Shown here piece after piece: positions 26,501 to 38,093 of a DNA stretch of 64,000 nucleotides; the stretch's first letter is position 1, and each line of letters opens with the position of its first letter. The DNA is taken from the NCBI GenBank assembly GCA_027627225.1, contig CM051028.1, positions 16,247,201 through 16,311,200 of the forward strand. Direction: 5' to 3'. The stretch is from Congeria kusceri (Eukaryota > Mollusca > Bivalvia > Myida > Dreissenidae). Below the pieces are notes generated by a model. The model had not been told where the DNA came from and ran no database searches. It saw only the letters and a program-made list of their open reading frames with translations. The translations under genes were made by a program, and so were the position numbers.

Positions 26501-29500
26501 GACATACATTGAGACTCAAGTGTCTGAATCCATTCTCAGGACTTGTCCAAATTGCAAGAAAAGGTAAAACATTTGAGGCGTGTTGTAAGAAAACCGGGCT
26601 TAATATATGTGCGTATAGTGTCGTCCCGGATTAGCCTGTGCAGTCCGCACAGGCTACTCCGGGATGACACTTTATGCACATGCATTAAGCCTGGTTTTCC
26701 CACGACACGCCTCATTTGCAGAATGTTTGCATGGAATGTATTTTTATTAATTTCACCATATTTGCTAGACGTCTTCCTTGACATAATTTTAATTTTTAGA
26801 ATAAACTTTTATCTTCCTTAAAGACCCATAATGTTAATATAATAAATTATAATGTATACTACATTTAAAGTAATTGATGTAAACTCATGGTTTTGCTGTT
26901 TTTGTAACAAGTAAACAATAAGCAAATTTTAATTATTTACTTAATTGGAAGACTAAAGTGAAATGTTTGTAAATAGATATCGACAATAGTATAATAGGTA
27001 ATAATAAAGAACAATCACCTAGATGCTTTAGTGGTGTGTTTCTGTTTTCAGTGTAAACATGAAAATAAATACAAATTGTTCAACCAGGATGACAATATAG
27101 TATTAATATAGTTAAAAAAATTTAATCAACACACACGATTTATCTTCTATATTACTTATTGGTTCTTTGATGATAGAAAGTAGTTGTCAGATGTGTGACT
27201 TTAAATTAGGATTTTGTTTGCCCCCGAAGCGAACTTTGGGGGCATATAGTAATCGCATTGTCCATCTGTCCGTCCATCCGTCCGTCACGCTTTGTGTGCG
27301 AGGCATAACTCCATTAGTATTGAAGGGATTCAAATGAAACTTCATATAATAATAGAAAACAACGAGAGGAAGTGCAGAGTACAAGGACCACAACTCTTTC
27401 TTAAATATTTACGGAGTTATTGGGCTTTGTTTAATTTTCTTGTGCAGGGCATATCTCCATTAGTATTGAAGAGATTCAAATGAAACTGCATATAATGATA
27501 AAGGACACTGAGAGGAAGTGCAGAGCACAAGGACAACAACTCTTTCTTCAATATTTATGGAGTTATTGCCCTTTTTTTATTTCCTTTTGTGAAGCATTCA
27601 TTTTTTTGTGCGGAGCATAACTCCATAAGTATTGAAGGGATTCAAATGAAATTTCATATATAGATAGAGGACAATGAGAGGAAGTGCAGAGCACAAGGAC
27701 CACAACTCTTTCTTCAATATGTACAGAGTTATTGCCCTTTGTTTAATGTTCTTGTGCAGACAGAACTCAATTAGTATTGAAGGGATTTTAAATAAAACCA
27801 AATATATTGAAAGAGGACATTGAAAGGAAGTGCAGAGTACAAGGACCATAATTTTTTCTTCAATATTTGTGGAGTTATTGCCCTTCAGTTAATTTTAATG
27901 TGCAGTGCATAACTCCATTAGTATTGAAGTGATTTAAAATAAAACCACATATATTGATAGAGGATGTTGAGAGGAAGTGCAGAGTACAAAGACCATAAAT
28001 CTTTTTGTAGAAAGCATCATTTTTGCCAACATGTAACTGACATTGTGTTACCTTCCTCGGACAATCATGTGCTTCAGGGGCATACGCCACATCCTGTGAC
28101 AAGCCTTGTTTTTTATGTGTGAACTAAAGTTTGGAGTTTTATGTGCAACAAATACCCGACACTGGCCAAACAATAGTTATGACTTTCTGAAGTACATTTT
28201 GTTGTGGTCAGTGTGCATAGGAATTTCTTACTTGCATAGTGAAGGTAGTGGGGGAAATTTTAGCTCGATAAGTGTATTGTTTAAGGTTCTTGAAGGCGCA
28301 TGGCTGCAACAAGATGACCTGTACATGTGGAACAACAATGTGTTACGTTTGCAGGGAAGCTAACGTTGACTATCAACACTTTGACAATAACCAAAGGTGA
28401 GCATTACACGTACCTCTTGAAACGTATAATTATTATGTTCATCTACTAATAATTAGTTAGCTAGACTGGTAATTATGCAAATCTGGATGGATACATCAAT
28501 TAGAAAAATAACATCCTTACCATTCCTAGCTATGTATTACTGTATGAAATACCAACAAATCAGTGTATGAAGTATTTATTGTCATAAGCTGTGACAATAA
28601 ATAATTAAATTTAAGAATACAGTTTTGCATTGTATACTATAGGTGGCAAAGTTAGTGAAAAAAATCATATGCACTCCTTAGGTGTAAAAAAAATGTTTGT
28701 TTCAGATTACATGACCAAAAATTAGGGTAGGTAGGTAGGGATTTTTTTAAATCATTTTTTTTATTTAGAACATTGTCAACTTGAAGATTCTGCAACTGAA
28801 TAAATATCCAAAACATATCGGTAATATCCTTAAACATTGTTTTGAAGTGGATGCCATTAAAATAAAACACTTATTCAACCAAAAAACATTGAATTATTGA
28901 AAAACATAAATAAATAAAAATATCTGACAAACTCAATAAAATGTTTCAGGGTCGGGGCATTTTTTTAGGGTGGGTCGGGTAACCTGAAACAAACATATTT
29001 TTTTATTACGCTTTATTGGTAAGACATTGCTCAAATAGGACACTCAACATACAAGTCCAGATCTAACTGCTGAATAGATAACAGTTACAGGTGGACTCAT
29101 CATTTTGGGGCAGTAATTTCAACCTTTAAATTTACTTCAGGTGTTCATTGACTCGGACATGGCTGACCTCCACAAGCAAGAAATGATAACAGCTGCACAG
29201 AAGGCCAAGACCCAGTACCTTGCTGACCACCCAGACCTTGACCCCACAGGGCTTGACCTTGACCTGGATCAGCTGGTCAAGAAAAGTGAGTTCATGGTTC
29301 TGGTCTACTGTAGTGCAAATATTAACAATCAAGCAACACATTATGACCAACATTATCTTACAAACAGTACTTTTATTTTCTAAAATATCTGCTGCAAAAG
29401 AGCATATTCATCAAATTCAGGGCTGAATTGACCAGTTGCAAAGTCATAGACTGCTCCACCGTTCTGTTTGTCTAAGGTTGTATGTCCAAAGATTTGAAGT

Positions 29501-30030
29501 AAATTGATTGGATCATGCAACCATGTGCTATTATTTACCTGTACCTCTGAAATATAAACCCATATAGAGAAAGATCAGGATAAAAAAGGTACAGGGTGCT
29601 GCTAACAAGGAGCAGGGTGGAAAACCAGACTAGTTTGTTGACATTTTCCATTTATTTCCTAAATCGACGGTTTTCATGAGTCTAATGATTTTGATTAGGG
29701 TTTTCAAGCATACGGCTAGTATATTTATTTGTCATTGAGTACTTGCACAAATATGCTGAATTTCAAAAGATATTCAACACATCTGTGTTTACCATCCCAG
29801 AGGGGCTGTAGGGGGAACCCAAAAAGGAGCAGGTGCAGCACCCTATTACATGTAGTTCACTCAAGATCTTTTCATACCCATAATTGGTCAGCTCAATCAT
29901 TGATTGACAAGTTGCAACTGGCTAAATTCAGTGATGTTGTTGCATTTCAGTTTTGAGCAGTGGTGGAGATGACGAGAGAAATGATAACAATTATGAAGAG
30001 GATGTTTATGATGATGATGACTACATGTGA
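17541..30030 (+). CDS. RNF216: RNF216/Triad3-like RBR E3 ubiquitin-protein ligase
   Basis: Exons: 17541-18957, 20444-20563, 20942-21157, 22444-22663, 26429-26563, 28286-28396, 29141-29285, 29951-30030 (TGA). The first coding exon follows an acceptor and starts MEEPEPKKLRL. Residues about 125-390 hold three or four CUE/UBA-like helical repeats (for example FPNVDPSYIYDLLEK and FRDCDPSFLYEKL). The family signature EPFFQEMLFCQHK ends exon 2. RING1 begins ECGCCYDDEC near residue 539. The IBR contains CPFC and C-x4-C pairs, and RING2 has CPNCKKR then HGCNKMTCTCGTTMCYVC near residue 710, where the Cys after HG is the expected thioester-forming residue. RBR ligases move ubiquitin from E2 to this Cys, then to substrate. 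The C-terminus is acidic (EEDVYDDDDYM). Phases agree throughout except 28396 to 29141 (phase 2 to phase 0), so one short exon is missing from this model. Total is about 814 aa plus that exon. Confidence 0.88.
19403..19845. mobile_element. Helentron/HINE-like element in intron 1
   Basis: Two ~160-bp copies of a unit (TTTACTGTTTCGTC, AGCACCAACAC, CACCCATATCACCCAACCTC) follow a GGAGGCATATAGTG start. The right end has a small stem, CTGTTTAACACAG, followed by CCTCTTGTTTT. The stem-plus-CTCTTGTT ending is shared with several other elements in the window. Confidence 0.5.
21653..22305. mobile_element. Foldback MITE, copy 1 (RNF216 intron)
   Basis: A hairpin opens the element: ACAGATATTTCATTAGCATT pairs with the inverse of ATGCAATATCTGT near 21781-21793. 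It is followed by TTACCTACTTCCAATAATA, whose inverse, AATAAAGTAGGTAA, closes the element near 22305. A second copy lies at 40375-40842. No coding capacity. Confidence 0.6.
22731..22930 (+). pseudogene. Two decaying tandem copies of the IBR exon 3' end
   Basis: The last ~70 bases of the IBR exon and its donor (22596-22663), with about 65 bases of intron, recur at 22731-22855 and more degraded at 22856-22930. The first extra copy keeps the frame and the donor CAG|GTATTA but changes one Cys codon (TGC to CGC). Neither copy has its own acceptor, so they are unlikely to be used as exons unless a cryptic acceptor exists. Confidence 0.75.
23757..24335. repeat. Tandem-bearing dispersed element in RNF216 intron
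   Basis: Starts GTTCGACTATTCACTGAATAG. Three diverged copies of a ~160-bp unit contain AAGTACATATCTCTGTAACTAC. It ends near AAGCTTGCTGTCCTTGT. The start resembles the element at 24875 but the 3' end is weaker. Confidence 0.5.
24875..26232. mobile_element. Helentron/HINE-like element with ~140-bp central tandem array
   Basis: The left end AGCTCGACTATTCGAAGAAT is answered at the right by its inverse, CTTCGAATAGTCGAGC (subterminal inverted repeats). A hairpin GCTGTCCTCTGACAGC and TCTTGTT follow. Between them lie about eight ~140-bp direct repeats (AACTTCAAAACTACATAAG, TTATTCACTTGAAACTTGGA, CATAACTCTGTTTTGTATTT). Subterminal inverted repeats, central repeats and a 3' hairpin are the known design of non-autonomous Helentrons (HINE, DINE-1). 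It sits in an RNF216 intron. Confidence 0.6.
26574..26714. mobile_element. Near-perfect palindromic MITE beside an RNF216 donor site
   Basis: A 141-bp hairpin with arms of about 68 bp. GAGGCGTGTTGTAAGAAAAC at the left faces GTTTTCCCACGACACGCCTC at the right, with the centre GCCTGTGCAGTCCGCACAGGC. It starts 10 bases after the donor of the exon ending at 26563. Confidence 0.8.
27219..28112. mobile_element. Helentron/HINE-like element with ~137-bp tandem array
   Basis: Starts TGCCCCCGAAGCGAACTTTG, itself a small hairpin. It carries about five units with GGCATAACTCCATTAGTATTG and GAGGAAGTGCAGAG, and ends CTTCAGGGGCATACGC, ACATCCTGTGACAAGCCTTG. The GGGGCATA near the 3' end is inverse to the TGCCCC start. 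A 5' piece of the same family lies at 31315. Confidence 0.6.
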
Positions 30031-30227
30031 AGTTCACAAGTCCCATAGTGTGCGTGTGAAGGAGACATTCAGACAAAACCATATTGAATCATTAATAGAA
30101 TTATTAACATAGTATTTAATATGAACCAGAATTTGTAATGTATAGTTTGCAGTATTTGAAGGGAAGACCTGCAGTATATGAAGAAAAATGCAGAATCATG
30201 AATGGAAGGAAATGCTAGTTTTTTCTA

Positions 30228-30233
30228 AATAAA
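30228..30233 (+). promoter_or_regulatory. Candidate poly(A) signal of RNF216-like gene
   Basis: AATAAA about 200 bases after the stop codon at 30028-30030. Confidence 0.4.
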
Positions 30234-31314
30234 TGATTTAGAGTGCGGTCCAGCATACCATGACTTGAACGTAAGCCATACTAAACTATTTAATTTTATC
30301 AACATTCTTGAAGACATCAGGTTCATACAAGATGACGTTAGACATCTATGATGCAACAGTGCCCTAAAAAAATAATACACACAAATCCAGGAAGATTGGG
30401 AATAGTTCGTTGGGATGTATTTCAACTGTATCTGTTAAGACCAACACACTGGACATCTATGATAACAGTGTCCTGAAAATATAATACACATCCAAGAAGA
30501 TTGGGATTAGTTGGTGTGGGATGTAGCTTTATCTGTATCTGTTAAGACCATTTTTTTGACGATGTTTGAAATCAAAAAGATGAAATTTGGACACATTTAT
30601 ATTTAACCTTTCACACCAAAAGTGCAACAAATTCACTTTGTAAAACAGTTCATATTATTTTTGGTCTTTCTTCTGAAGACCATTACACAAATTACAAACG
30701 TGATACTGTCGCTTGAAAGCCAGAAGGCCTCATCAGCTTATGAGCATAGAAGGCTGATAACCAGTTCTTGCTTTCGGGGGCCGTTATTTATCCCTGGAAG
30801 ACAGCAGATAGGTGAATTCCATTTGGTTTCACTTGTTCTTTGATAACAATTCATATTTCTTTTATTGTACCATGCATTGTTCTGATTAGCTTTAATTTTT
30901 AGTTCAAATATCATGTAGCGCCCAATGAACTATTAGGGTGACTGCAGAGTCAACACTTGACAATCTACAGGTCATCTTTTCATAAGATCACCATCAAATT
31001 TTGTCAGAATCATGTCCTCAGTAAATGTACAGGGCATCAAAGGTCATGTGTGAAACACTAAATCACTAGGTCACTAATATTATGTCAAATGTTATAAAAA
31101 CCAAGATCCACATTTGTCATTATAGATAAAAACCTGGCCGAAGGTTGTCCTCCATGAAATATAGGTCCTGCTAAAATATGGGTCATCTTTGGCCAAAAAC
31201 TAGGTATCTATGTCAAATAATGTAACACATTTTGTGTCAGATCAGGTCAAATCTAGGTCCTGGTAAATCTGCGGTAAAAAAACCGGGTCACTAGATCAAA
31301 TGACAATATGTTTT
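30234..31314. other. Intergenic after RNF216-like gene, no gene
   Basis: Includes a short repeated phrase, CTATCTGTTAAGACCA-like, near 30430 and 30536. From about 30945 there are weak 'AGGTCA' rich repeats of the kind seen in the elements further right. No coding exon is supported. Confidence 0.35.
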
Positions 31315-31574
31315 ATGCCCCCGAAGGAGGGCATATTAAAATCAAACCGTCTGTCAGTCCGCCCGTCCGTCCCTTAGTCCACCAGGCCAAGGTTACAGAT
31401 TTTTATGAAGTAAAATATCGTTAATACTAACAAAGAACTAATACTAACATTTACTTGAAACTTAAAATATGTCTTTAATATCTATTTTACACAAGACAAA
31501 GCAACCCCCATAACTCTGTTTGATATTAGTTTTTCCAGAGCAGCCATTTTGACTGAAGTAATAGTTTACATTTT
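31315..31574. mobile_element. 5' fragment of the TGCCCCCGAAG element family
   Basis: Starts TGCCCCCGAAGGAGGGCATA, like the element at 27219, and has the CGTCCGTC-type run. It stops without a 3' hairpin where the next element begins. Confidence 0.5.
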
Positions 31575-32852
31575 GAGCTCACCTGAGCACAACGTGTTCA
31601 TGGTGAGCTTTTGTGATCGCCTTTTGTCTGTCGTTCGTCATTCGTCGTTAGTCTTTCGTCGTTCGTCGTCAACGTTTACCTTGTGAACACTCTAGAGGCA
31701 ACATTTTATTGGCCAATCTTCATGAAACTTAGTCAGAACTTTTGTCCCTATGATATCTCGGCCGAGTTCGAAACTGGGTCATGTGGGGTAAAAACTAGGT
31801 CACTAGGTCAAATTGAAGAAAAAGCTTGTGAACACTCTAGAAGTCACATTTTTGCCCAATCAACATGAAACTTGCTCAGAACATTTGTTCTAATGATATC
31901 TTGGCCGAGTTCGAAAATGGTTTCGATCCGTTGAAAAACATGGCCGCCAGGGGGCGTTGCAGTTTTCCTTATATGGCTATAGAAAAAGCGTGTGAACATC
32001 CTAGAAGTCACAATTTTTGCCCATTCAACATAAAACTTGCACAGAACCTTTGTTCTTATGATATTTCAGCCGTGTTCGAAAATGGTTCCGCTCCATTAAA
32101 AAACATGGCGGCCAGGGGGCGGGGCATTTTTCCTTATATGGCTATAGAAAAAGCTTGTGAACACTCTAGAAGTCACATTTTTCGCCTAATCAACATTAAA
32201 CTTGCTCAGAACATTTGTTCTTATGATATCTCGGGTGAGTTCGAAAATGTTCCCGGTCCATTGAAAAACATGGCCGCCAGGGGAGGGGGGTCAGTTTTCC
32301 TTATATGGGTATAGGAAAAGCTTGTGAACACTCTAGAAGTCACATTTTTTTGCCAATCAACATGAAACTTGCTCAGAACCTTTGTTCGGATGATATCTCG
32401 GCCGAGTTCAAAAATGCTTACGGATCATGAAACTTGGTCAGAAAATTTGTCCCAATCCCTGCCAAGTTTGAATCTGGATCATGTGGGGTCAAAAACTAGG
32501 TCACTAGGTCAATTTTAAGAAAAAGCTTGTTAACACTCTCGAAGTCACATTTTTTGCCCAATCGTCATGAAACTTGGTCAGAACATTTGTCCTATTGGTA
32601 TCTCGGCCGAGTTTGAATCTGGGTCATGTGGGGTTAAAAATTAGGTCACTAGGTCAAATTGAAGAAAAAGTTTTAATTTTAATATGTACTTCAACATTTT
32701 GAATGTCTGTTGTCACTTAAGTTTTTCAAACGAGGATGATTAAGGCTGCATTTCCATCAGTATATTCATATTCGTATAAAAATCTAACATGGAAAATTGT
32801 TTGACTTATGAAACTCAGGTGAGCGACCCAGGGCCATATGGCCCTCTTGTTC
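31575..32852. mobile_element. Helentron/HINE-like element with ~150-bp tandem array
   Basis: Starts GAGCTCACCTGAGCACAACG. Near the right end CTCAGGTGAGCGA is its inverse, followed by the perfect palindrome GGGCCATATGGCCC and TCTTGTT. Seven or so central repeats carry GAACACTCTAGAAGTCACAT, CATGAAACTTGCTCAGAAC, ATGATATCTCGGCCGAGTTC. The 149-codon frame across it is a by-product of the repeat period, not a gene. Confidence 0.65.
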
Positions 32853-33007
32853 ATTCTCTTTTATTTACAAAGATTCAATTTGGTGACAGTGTGTTACTTA
32901 CTAAAAGCGCCTTAGGGGGAATATGTCACCTAATAGTGACAGCACTTGTTTACACTTGACAAACCACCTTCTTATATCAGATAAGACTTAGTCAGGTTGG
33001 TACTGTT

Positions 33008-33490
33008 AGATCACCTGAGCACAAAGTGCTTGTTGAGCCATTGGGGTAGGCCAATTTTAATAACTTTATAAAATTTCCATATATGTTAAAGTTTTTCGGT
33101 AAGCTAGTTTCTAAAGAATGCCTTGTCGGAAACTTATTCCCTATAGTAAAATAAACCCATAGTCCAATTTTGATCAGTCTAGTTTGAAATGTGTCAAAAT
33201 TATGGGCCTTTTTACACTTAGAAATTTTACATTCCTGTGGATGGGGTGATGGCGTCAACTTTTGATTTCCACTCTCTAACTTGAGAATGAATCTTCATAC
33301 ATAGATACCCTAAAGCAACACTTTACTTGGGATTGGATTTTTTGTCAAGGTCAAGGTAACTGTTACTAAAAATAGAAAAAGTTTCTGATCAATTACTCGA
33401 AAACAAACAGTTTGTTTTAGAAAAAATGCCAGTAACTCTGACAAGTATAAGAAAAGTTGAGCGCGCTGTCCTACGACAGCTCTTGTTTTT
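33008..33490. mobile_element. Short Helentron/HINE-like element
   Basis: Starts GATCACCTGAGCACAAAGTG and ends with hairpin GCTGTCCTACGACAGC plus TCTTGTTTT, almost the same ending as the element at 24875-26232. Confidence 0.55.
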
Positions 33491-34639
33491 ATCACATCAC
33501 GCTAGTGAAGCAGGCGAACCATGTAGGACCATCTTGGTTTGTTTTGTTTTAAGTTAATATTGCAATTTTTTATCTCTATTGTTATATGGACGTATTAGAA
33601 ATTGTATGAAAATTAGAATTCTGTCCTGTACTTTTCACAGAAGAATTGTCAAAAAGGATATCATTTTCAATAAATAACATTTTATAGAAAATTTGATTAC
33701 CGTAGTGCCGTTTTATTGGTTGTACTATGCTAGCTTAAAATAAAAAAATAATAGATTTACAACACATGTAAGTGATAAATTGTTCGTCTGTTTCGATGTC
33801 TGAATGATTTCCACTTTTCAAATATATATATGATAACTTGAAGTTTTAAACAATGACCTCTATTTGTTGAATGTTGTGATACTAAAATATTCTTTAACAA
33901 ATTTTGATATTTGCTAGTGATGTTTATTTTATTATTAGTATTTGATTATTAGTTATGAAGATGTTTATGTATTGTTTATTGATGTATAGTGCGAATGGTT
34001 AGTTGTGATTTTCCTCTGTGATAGTTCAACACATATACATTATTTTTTTCTGTGATAGCAAAAAAGTTGCAAAAACAAAATAAATACTTAAACAGTTTAC
34101 AATTAATTCGTTTTTTCTTTACATACATGATTAAAAACACGTTGCTGTGTGAGCTATTACAATGTACTATGGGTGACCTCTTACGTGTAAACAGAATGTT
34201 TCATAACCATGATGTAAACAATAACCCCAAATGTAATGTTCTACAAAAATTACGCCATGTGCGTCACGGAGATTACTTTTACCTCGGATGAACAAACGAA
34301 ACAAATATACTGTGTTGGTGTGTATTCACGAGTTCTTACATTTTATCATGCAAAATAGATAACACAATTGACGTTGACGATGAACCTAACTCTATCACAG
34401 TTTTAAATGTCAGAGCGAGTTTAAAATTAAGACTTAAGTTTGCTTATTTGGTGGAAATTTAGATGAAAGGATATTTCCAACAAATGCACAACTTGCGCGC
34501 AATTATATCTAGACACAACGTTGATGACTTCAGAATACGTTTTTACATGTTTTCTCCACTAAGGGATTCACTTGATCTTTACAAAGTTGTAGAAATCCGT
34601 ACTTTAGTATAGTTTGTTTTTTAGGCCCTGTCTGAAATG
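33491..34639. other. Intergenic, no gene
   Basis: AT-rich sequence without recognisable exons or clear repeats. Confidence 0.35.
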
Positions 34640-36018
34640 TTTTTATACGCCATTTTTAAAAACGGGACGTATCGGAACGCCCCAGGCTCGTCGGAAAATC
34701 TTTGTCCAGCATAGATTAATTTTCAAATAACTTGGCAGGAGTGACAAGCATGATGAGACGGAGTGTCGCGCGCAAGAACCAGATCCCTAGGTCTCAGGTC
34801 AAGGTCACAATTCAAGGTCAAATGTCAAATTTAAGAAATAAATCCGTAACACTTTGACCGGAGCATAACATTATACAGCATGAATGGATTTTCAAATAAA
34901 TTGGCAGAAGTGACAAGCATGGGGAGACGGAGTGTCGCGCGCAAGAACCAGTTCTCTAGGTCCAAGGTCAAGGTCACATTTCAAGGTAAAAGGTCAATTT
35001 TAAGAAATCAATCCTAAGCACTTTGTCAGGTGCATATCTTTGTCCAGCATGGATGTATTTTCAAATTACTTGGCAGAAGTGACAAGCATGGTGAGACGGA
35101 GTGTCGCGCACAAGAACCACGTCCCTAGGTCCATGGTCAAGGTCACTATTCAAAGTCAAAGGTCAAATTTAAGAAATCAATCCTTAATACTGTCCGGAGC
35201 ATATCTATGTCCAGCATGGATGGATTTTCAAAAAAACATGGCAGAGGTAACAAGCATGGTGAGTCGGAGTGTCGCGCAGTTGAATCAGGTCCCTAGGTTC
35301 AAGGTCAAGGTCATAATTTAAGGTCAAACGTCAAATTTAAGAATTAAATCCTGAACATTTTGTCCGGAGCATATCTTTGTCCAGCATGGATGAATTTTCA
35401 AATAACCTGGCAGCGCGGGCAAGAACCAGGTCCCTAGGTCCAAGTTTAAGGTCACAATCCAAGGTAAAAGGTCATGCGTATAGGTTGGGTGCGGTCGAGG
35501 TTAAGGTCACTGTTACTAAAAAAATAAAAACGGTTTCCGTTCAATAGCTTGAGAACCTTGATATATTTTAATGAAGCTTCATACATAGATATCTTATAGC
35601 TAGACCTCGCTTTGAATTTCGAATGGGGGTCAAGGTCACCGTTACTAAAAATAGACAAACAGTTTTCGCTCAATAGCTTGAGAAGACATTGAGATATTTT
35701 AATAAAAATTCATATCTAGACCTCGCTTGGGATTGCAAATGGGTTGGGTGGGGTCACTTGTTCGAAAAATTTGGTTTTCGGGGAATTTCCATGTTTTTTG
35801 TTTATTTTGTCATATTGATTGTAGATTTAAGAATATATATGGAATAGTTTTGATACCTCAACTCACTTCACAAAGAGAGGCTTTGGATATGAATTAGATG
35901 CACAAATACCTGTACTCTACCTTGTTTCGTTTAGAATTGTTTCTCTTTTGTCGTTGAATCTTTACCACAAAAAGCTTATTTGACGGGCGTATCTTTGTGA
36001 CAATGGCACTCTTGTTTT
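34640..36018. mobile_element. Tandem-array element (~165-bp units) ending CACTCTTGTTTTT
   Basis: Five units carry TTTTCAAATAACTTGGCAG, GTGACAAGCATG, GACGGAGTGTCGCGC, AAGAACCAGGTCCCTAGGTC. Two ~150-bp units with GGTCACTGTTACTAAAAA follow. The right end CACTCTTGTTTTT resembles the other HINE-like elements. The left end is not fixed. Confidence 0.55.
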
Positions 36019-37249
36019 TATTTAAAAGTAACCGTTTCCAGACTTGTTATCTTTTAGCAATTCTGAAGGATTGGTTACAGAACAACAACGTTTTCCATTT
36101 TTTTAACTTGAATGTCTGTTATTAAACTGATATATACACTATGGCAGGAACATATGCACATAGAATTACAAATGGGACTATCTGAGCAATGATCACGCAC
36201 ATAAATAAAAACAACAAATCAACCTCCAATAAATATGTTTGAGATTTAAGTCATTCTATTGAAACTTCGAATATGGATACCATCGATGGTAGTTTGGACC
36301 GAAGGGAGGAGTTTTTTCACGTTAGAGATGACTGGATTGTAAGTCTGTAATTGAGAATGACGTTAGGTCATTTGATAAACTGACATAAATGACAGTATTT
36401 TTCCGTTAACAGCACAATAATTAAGGTTAGTCATCACAATTGAATTGTTATTCGTGAGTCATCACTATTGAATTCTTGTGTGAAACTGAAACTGTGTGTA
36501 TTGATATCAAACGGTGGTTTTGTAAGCAATTCAGAGTTCGTGCAATGGATATATTTCTTCCTTAAAATCTGTAAAGTCAATGGTTGTAATTGAAGCGGTA
36601 CATCTTAGAAGTCTATGAACTCTATTTGCTAATTATTATGGAATTGAATACTATAACAATTCTACAGCCGTATGCTTGTTTGATTGAATAAATCGCTATG
36701 CATCTTTGGTCACCTTATCTTGAAAACCAAATCAACACGGAATTTTGTAAGAATCGGGTCAGGAGTATTGTTTCAGTTTATGCCCTTTTAAAGAACTTTT
36801 CCCATACAATATGGATTTGATTATAGAAATTATAATACTTCCGTCTAAAAATCAAACTAAAGAACCTTTCAACATTCTGAGGCAATTTACCTAATGTTTT
36901 CAGGGAACGAGACGAGACGATTAAAACACAAAGGATTAACATAATTGCTACTTTGGAAATGATATCACATTTATGGTAAAGGCAACCAGCTCTAATGTCT
37001 TGTGGATTACTTTTGTCCCGCAAGCCAAGTTATGTTTGTTCTTTTCCCCTAATATCTCTTATAAGTTGTAATTAATTTGAGTACAATAAACTAATGAAAG
37101 TAGGGTACGTCAGTATTTGCACCTTACAATGGATAAACACACGATAGTTAAAAAAATATTTGTATTACAAACCTTCATTTACCAAAACACATTTTGGTAA
37201 TATTTTTACCCAGCCACGAAAAGCAGATAAATAGTCTTCTTTTGGTATC
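36019..37249. other. Intergenic, no gene
   Basis: No exon-like or repeat structure that can be supported. Confidence 0.35.
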
Positions 37250-37960
37250 TGTTAGAGCCACTGATAAATGGCGCTGCCAAGAGAACTTCTGGACATATAC
37301 TTCTCACCAGAAAGCATTTTCATAAGTATTGAAAATGGAAAATAAGTCACAGGAGTGACTGTATGACCAGGTGGAAGAAATATTAAAACGACTGACCCAC
37401 TAGAATGCAAGGCAATTGCGTACAGCATCTTTTTTGAACGTATGGTTCTCTTGGCAATTCGTGGGCGATTTTGATCTTTTCGCTGCGATTGCTTATCATC
37501 AACCCTGCTCTGTAGCTCAAACATGTGCACCCAGTTTTCGTCACCAGTTAGCAAGTTAGAAATAACGCGACTATCACATCCATTGTGTTTCTTTTCAAAA
37601 GTTCCCGGGCACATTTAAAGCTTTGTGTCTTTTGCTCCTCAGTAAGCAAATGAGGTAGCTAACCAACTAGCGCAAACCTTTCTAAGTACATACACTTTGT
37701 CAGAATTGCACACTGCCTTCTGATATGCCAGTAAAACTAGCTATACATTTCACCGACAATCGCGCATCCTGTTCGACTACAACCTTTGCAACATCAATGT
37801 TTGCCTTGGTAACAGAGGGGGTTTAAGCCTACCAGGACGGACATCATCTTCAACTGATACTTTTCCAGCTTTAAAAGCTTTAACCCACCTAGAACAGTGT
37901 GCACTGAAATGGCCTAAGGTATATATAAACCACACAATTCAGTAAATACATGTATATGCT
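37250..37960 (-). pseudogene. Mariner-like transposase relic
   Basis: Read on the minus strand, the N-terminal half retains W-VKAFKAGKVSVEDD-RPGR, then VVVEQDARLSVKCIASFTGIS (the paired helix-turn-helix region). Next comes LLTEEQK, and the catalytic block LLTGDENWVH with its Asp, followed by IRSKKMLYAIALHSSG and VVLIFLPPGHTVT. These match the mariner order HTH then GDE-W-H then G-LL--LP-G-T. Frame changes and stops lie between the blocks (the longest open piece is 37252-37614) and the last catalytic Asp region is absent. It is dead. Confidence 0.75.
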
Positions 37961-38093
37961 TTGATTCTATACCAATCATGATGCATCATTTAATATAGCT
38001 ACGAATTTCAGTCTTTTGTCCATTTTACAATGTGACAAAGTAAATTGGTCAGTGTATATGACTGCATGTATTTAAAATAACTCGGACGTTTTT

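Noticed and set aside
31865..32314. 149-codon plus-strand reading frame
   Set aside because: It lies wholly in the ~150-bp tandem array of a HINE-like element; the repeated peptide (KNMAARG) follows from a repeat period divisible by three.
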